From positions 1,302,001 through 1,366,000 of the forward strand of contig JAPEHQ010000004.1 in assembly GCA_027405735.1 (NCBI GenBank): DNA of 64,000 nucleotides. The letters run 5' to 3'. Position 1 is the first letter of the stretch. The number at the start of each line of letters is the position of its first letter. Shown piece by piece: positions 59,700 to 64,000 of this stretch. This DNA comes from Mucor racemosus. Lineage: Eukaryota; Mucoromycota; Mucoromycetes; Mucorales; Mucoraceae. The notes below the pieces were generated by a model. The model made no database searches. It was not told the origin of the DNA and saw only the letters and a program-made list of their open reading frames with translations. Position numbers and translations under genes: made by a program.

Positions 59700-59931
59700 T
59701 GAGAGTTTATGGATACATACAATTTTATTTATAGAAAGAATAATAATAAAGACTAGTAACATTTATCATGGAGAACATAGGCTTTATTACTAGAAAAACT
59801 AATGGTAAAAGAAAGAATCAAGAGCTTCTAGGTCTTGGTTTAAAAGACTATTTATAAGAATTACATTTTAATATGAGTTAGAAATGGAATTGGCTTAAAA
59901 ATTGGCTGTTTAATATCCTCGAAAACCGACA
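59700..59931 (+). mobile_element. Solo LTR, family C, copy 2 (232 bp, TSD GTATC)
   Basis: Starts TGAGAGTTTATGG and ends AAAACCGACA, with GTATC at 59695-59699 and 59932-59936. About 96% identical by eye to 5221-5452 and the same length. Confidence 0.9.
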
Positions 59932-60365
59932 GTATCTATACAATCAGCTCATTATGCTCATGGTCAGACGTTATCATTATGCACAAATAGGGATAATGAT
60001 ATGCTTATGGACAATTTTACTATTATCCACACATCGGATTGATGTTATGCGCACGGACAGAATCTATAACTCTGGACATACGGGCTTTTCGTTATGCTCG
60101 TGTGCATTTTCTTTTGTTGTGCCCATGTGCATCTTGTTATCTTTTTAGCCATTATTCAGTGGGCGCAACAACTCATCAGGCTTGAGTGTACAGCCTACTA
60201 CCTCGGTAAAAAAAAAAGTATCTTGTGCAGCACAGGTCGGCCGTAGTGCTTTTATATGTAAATCCTTTAAATTTGTGGTTTTATCGACTTTTTTTGAATC
60301 CGGTTGTATCATCTTATACGTTTCAAGTTAAATCCGTTATTAGTAGGCTAATAATGTTGTTGTAG

Positions 60366-61690
60366 GTTGTACTTATACTTTACTTGAAATAAGCCTTTGA
60401 ATAATTAATAGCAATGCAGTCGAACCTTAATTTTTGTATGAAATTTCGATACCTGCATCTTATAACTGATTGGAATATTTAAGCAACCGCGTCCGGGCTG
60501 TCCGGAAATTTTTTCTAGAGATTTAAAGCTTGGAAATATCATTTGATGGCCGCTTCCGGAGATTGTCCGGCTTTTTTTTGGAAGAGTGACCATTGGCAAA
60601 AATATGAATGATATACTATGTTGTGTGTGCAGTGGAATTACATACTAAGAACGCTTGATAAAAATAAAACAACCTAAATTCCAAGTGTCGCTCATAAAAT
60701 ATGATGCCACTTGGAATATGAACAACAATAATAAACAAACGCTACAATTGAACACAACAACAAACGCATGCTAAAAATATGAAATACCCTTTTTGAACCA
60801 TACATGTCGTGTAGATGATAGCACCCTTGATCACGGCGCAATCAATTACACAAATGACATATATATCAAAACAGGATTCTATCCAAATCAATAATGATAA
60901 TAAACAAAGATATCAATTTAGTCAACTACTCATCTATATCGTAGTTGCACTATCAATATAAATAAGATTCAAGCATATAAAAACTACCCCTTAAAATCAA
61001 GGTTACATAAAATAGATATAACAGAAATAAACAAAAACAACCATTTCCCAAAAGGTCGATATTGTCACACTTGACATACAATCCCTTATGGTCAATGCTC
61101 TACACAATTTACCCCTTAAAATATCAAATCAATAACAATGTACTCAAAACTGGAAGATTACTAAATATACATCCATTCAAGTCTGATGGTATCCAAGTTC
61201 TCCAAATCACTATAAATACCCTCATACTTTTCAATTATTTTAACTCTTCAGAAATCTTTTGTAATAAAAACTTTAGCTGATTATAATTGTATTTCTACTG
61301 CTTTTATTTTTATATTTTTTTTATTTTAGTAAATAACTTCGTAATTTACTGCAAATCAATCAAGTAACTATCAAATCAACATCTAAGCATATTTAGCATA
61401 GCATTGAAACAAGACAACTCATAAGCAGCTCTGCAAGCACGGTTAAGTTATGATTGATTTATTTCCATCCATACATTACTATCAAACATATTTAATGGTT
61501 CAATAGTGCTTTAAATTACATCTCAGGATTTCAATGTCAAATCAATATACAGTGCATTAAAAGGCCATACTTTTATATCTAAGTAAACGATTTCTTGTTT
61601 TTATTATACAGTAGAAGAATTGGTTCATTACTCATTCTCTTTTAATTTTATTCTTTTGTAGGTATTATTTATCAAAGATAAAAATATAGG
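60366..61690 (+). repeat. Repeat V, copy 3, carrying element W
   Basis: 60366-60620 and 61354-61690 match 1455-1730 and 1925-2250. In between lies element W (60628-61353). The U3-V junction (GTTGTAGGTTGTACTTATAC) resembles that at 1465 and 36440. Confidence 0.65.
60628..61353 (+). mobile_element. Element W, longer copy (about 726 bp)
   Basis: Begins TGCAGTGGAATTAC and ends GTAATTTACTGCA, so its ends are inverted repeats of about 13 bp. No clear flanking duplication and no protein frame. A smaller, inverted relative is at 56091-56882. Confidence 0.55.
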
Positions 61691-61959
61691 ACACAACAAG
61701 AGGTGGTTTTATTGGACAGAAATATCATGTTTTGCTGATGGTTTTCTCAATTCACAGTCATTTGTGAAAGTAGAAGTATAAACTTTTATGCAAGATGTTT
61801 TTAAATCTACTATCGTGTATAATTTAAGATTAATTAGATCAATATTCATAAGGATGGGATTTTTTTCTTTATTTCCTGCAGTTGTAAATAATAGTTTCTT
61901 ATTTTTTAAAACTTAAAACTCATTATCCAGGGTTCAATGTTTTGCTTTCAGTAGATAGA

Positions 61960-63170
61960 CCTAATTGATTGCTACTCTGCGTTTTTTGTTTTAGCAAAAA
62001 ATATTGATTTTTCGTTGAGATAACCAAAATAATAGTTTTTATCACAGCTTAAAACCTACCATAACGGGATTCCAAAATTTATTTTTGAAAATGGATGAAA
62101 AATGATTCAAAAAACAAAATTGTTTAAATGCTCATGAACTGCAAAGTAAGTACACCTAGCGTATTAAATGGTTTTTGTACAGTTTTAAATTCTGCATCCA
62201 TCCATATAAAATCTAAAAAAATGTTTCACATAAAATTTTGCGCAAAATGCATTAGAAATTTTGGAAGTTTTTTGAAGATACGCGCCACTTTTGATAAGCA
62301 TATCTAAAACATAATAAACTGAAATAATGCGCAAAAAAATTATCTATCGATTGAGCTATTGCAAAAGTTTTTAGCTGCATTATTCGTAGAGGAAACAACA
62401 TTTTTGTCAAAAAATTTTCTGTTTCAGAATTTGGGATGAGGGTATACAAGGGGAAAATGGAAGCTAGAAATGGAGGTACCTTTTTGTACACATTTTTGAG
62501 GATATCTCTACGAAAAATTAATATTTTAAAAAACTCTAAATTGGATCCGAGAGAGCTTAGTGAGCTTAATGACATGAATGCAAAAAAAATGTTACTCGAT
62601 TTAACCAATATTTTGAAACCTACTATAGAAATGCCCAAAAAAATGAAAAAAAAATAAAAGTGCTCCAAATTTTTTCATATTAAAATATGTTATAGAGCAC
62701 TTTAAAACAAGTAACTTTTATTATTAAAAGGTGGTAGTATAGCTTAATTGTTTGTAGAGATATAAAGCCTCAAAGTTTTCAATCCTTTAGCAATAAAACA
62801 CGCGTAAAAATCTGAAACATTAGCACTGAAAAATTAATACCAACTGCAAAAAATAGGATATATCCGTATACTTGTTTTTGGATTAAAGCTGAACATCTCA
62901 GGTACATTGATACATAATTGTATTTTGGTGTTATTTAGTTAAAAAAAAGTAGATCAGGGATGAAAAGTGGGGCCCAGTTTTTAAGGAAAAAGCAGTGAAT
63001 TTTCCGTGTTTTGAGTCTTTCATGATATGTAGAATAAATTTATGAATAGGTAACATAATGCGACTAATTTATAACTGTTTAGCATTATTTTTGGTATATC
63101 CTAAAAAGTGAAAATTGTTTAAACAGTGTGAGATCAGCTGCAGGAAATAGGGCACGCTAGGATAAACAGA
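61960..63170 (+). repeat. Repeat family R, copy 5
   Basis: Starts in TGCTACTCTGCGTTTTTTG and ends near 63170. The conserved frame is open from 62436 to 62657 (MRVYKGKMEARN to EMPKKMKKK) but shifted upstream of it. The complementary strand is open for 138 codons (62252-62668). Confidence 0.78.
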
Positions 63171-63720
63171 TTTTTTGGCAATTCAATTTTTGCTTGAGTA
63201 GGTATATACTTACAGTGTCTGAAAAATAAAAGGATTACTACAGCATTTCCTAACTCTTGGCTTCACTTCCGCTATTTTGGCTTAATAAGGACACGAGGTT
63301 TTATATAATGTTTGAAGACTTAAGGGATAGTATTTTCGTATGTGATTAGAAATGCCTTTCGTTCCTTTTATATTTTTTGTGCAATCTATAGGTATATGAT
63401 ATGAATAATATTTAAAGTTATATTCGTAGTAAAATCGATCTATATTCTTAAACATACAGAGACTGAACATTACTAGGCTCAGTCAAATACATAAAGCTTA
63501 TTATAATAATACATTGCTTTTGAATGACATGAGCGCGATGATATTTTACTATAGCATATCTTATAATTAAGCAAGATTGAGGATGATACCACAAATCTAA
63601 GCTTGCTCAGCCCATAAATCTCAGTAACACAAATTAATGGAGGAACACAGTCATTTAATGTGTATGTATTCAACTTTTTTCATAGAATCAACCTTTTATT
63701 ATGACTTATATGTTGCTAGT
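63171..63720. other. Upstream region of the edge gene; no gene recognised
   Basis: AT-rich. Short antisense frames (63282-63470, 63479-63673) lack recognisable content. Probably includes the promoter of the gene starting at 63721. Confidence 0.35.
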
Positions 63721-64000
63721 ATGGAATATTTACTCACTTGTTTGAAATATAGCGAAGTTATTTGCATCTGTACGTTATGAATATTATCATAGTCATAATC
63801 TAAGTTTTGGTTATTAGATATTACTGAAGAAGGAGATATCAATATTCATCAAAGTCCTAATCGTATTATTGGAGTTGACCGCATTACAACAGTAAGTTAT
63901 CAAGTCTATGTACTTTTTATTTCATACTAATATTGATTGCACTCAAGTATCATAAAGATAGTGTGGTGGACGAAGACCTTGGATTATTTGTCGGAACCAT
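63721..64000 (+). CDS. 5' end of a second Hsp70-like family gene (cut by window edge)
   Basis: Exons 63721-63769, 63818-63891 and 63948 to the edge are joined by GT-AG introns of 48 and 56 nt. They read MEYLLTCLKYSEVICI, YITEEGDINIHQSPNRIIG, and YHKDSVVDEDLGLFVGT. Exon lengths (49 and 74 nt), intron phases and the residue pattern (I-Y-I-T-x-x-G-x-I-x-I-x-Q-S-x-N-R) all match the gene at 51727-54629, so the two are paralogues. This copy keeps a more regular strand pattern. Function as for the relative: possible divergent Hsp70 ATPase fold, inferred. Confidence 0.6.

Larger units (their letters stand above)
57008..60365 (+). mobile_element. E4: single-TIR copy of the E element (U2-U3), with nested insertions
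   Basis: Terminal-repeat part 57008-57740 and U3 57740-60365, the most complete U3 in plus orientation. At 59373-59936 it is interrupted relative to other copies (which read TTTGTACCTATACAATCAGC straight through): an unidentified insert of about 320 bp carries solo LTR-C at its end. At 60366 U3 runs into repeat V instead of a second terminal repeat. The upstream flank 56890-57007 matches that of E1. Confidence 0.65.

Noticed and set aside
1..64000. CRISPR arrays, rRNA, complete tRNA genes, bacterial-type operons
   Set aside because: None seen. The repeats are dispersed eukaryotic elements, and introns show this is a eukaryotic nuclear region.

Overview
The window looks like nuclear DNA of an early-diverging filamentous fungus, most likely a mucoralean (Mucoromycota). 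It is very AT-rich, the genes have short (50-80 nt) GT-AG introns, the protein families are fungal, and the gaps are packed with decayed transposons. This placement is inference; no marker gene is present.

Layout. 1-1.41 kb: 3' part of a pogo/Tigger-type transposase, broken by a stop, ending in its terminal repeat. 1.45-26.3 kb: a gene-free repeat block. It holds a long-TIR element (E1, 3.41-7.53 kb), then two large palindromes placed back to back. P1 has 3.47 kb near-identical arms at 7783-11251 and 13729-17195. P2 runs from about 17.2 to 26.3 kb and is centred on a second long-TIR element (E2). 26.6-27.3 kb: relic of a C2H2 zinc-finger gene. 27.9-33.9 kb: three intact host genes: succinate-semialdehyde dehydrogenase (+), a multipass membrane protein of unknown function (-) and a LETM1-family mitochondrial inner-membrane protein (-). 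34.9-47.5 kb: repeats again, with a relic gene, a third E copy (E3), a CACTA-type hairpin MITE, a solo LTR and a broken piggyBac transposase. 48.9-54.6 kb: a GH36 alpha-galactosidase (-) and a divergent Hsp70-like gene (+) reconstructed here as five exons. 55.3-63.2 kb: more repeats (E4, solo LTRs, nested insertions). 63.72 kb to the end: first exons of a second gene of the Hsp70-like family.

The repeats form a readable insertion history. Three solo-LTR families (A about 340-350 bp, B about 350-370 bp, C 232 bp) have TG...CA ends and 5-bp target duplications at every copy. LTR-B sits in both arms of P2 and so predates the inverted arrangement, or was copied between arms. LTR-A is in one arm only and so came later. 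The E elements carry, in each terminal repeat, a decayed fragment resembling the C-terminal WD repeats of a dynein intermediate chain: a host-gene fragment amplified with the repeat.

The functional genes are ordinary metabolism and mitochondrial maintenance. The unusual content is the adjacent giant palindromes, the gene-capturing long-TIR element, a repeat family (R) with a conserved short ORF of unknown origin, and the Hsp70-like gene pair with identical first-exon lengths.
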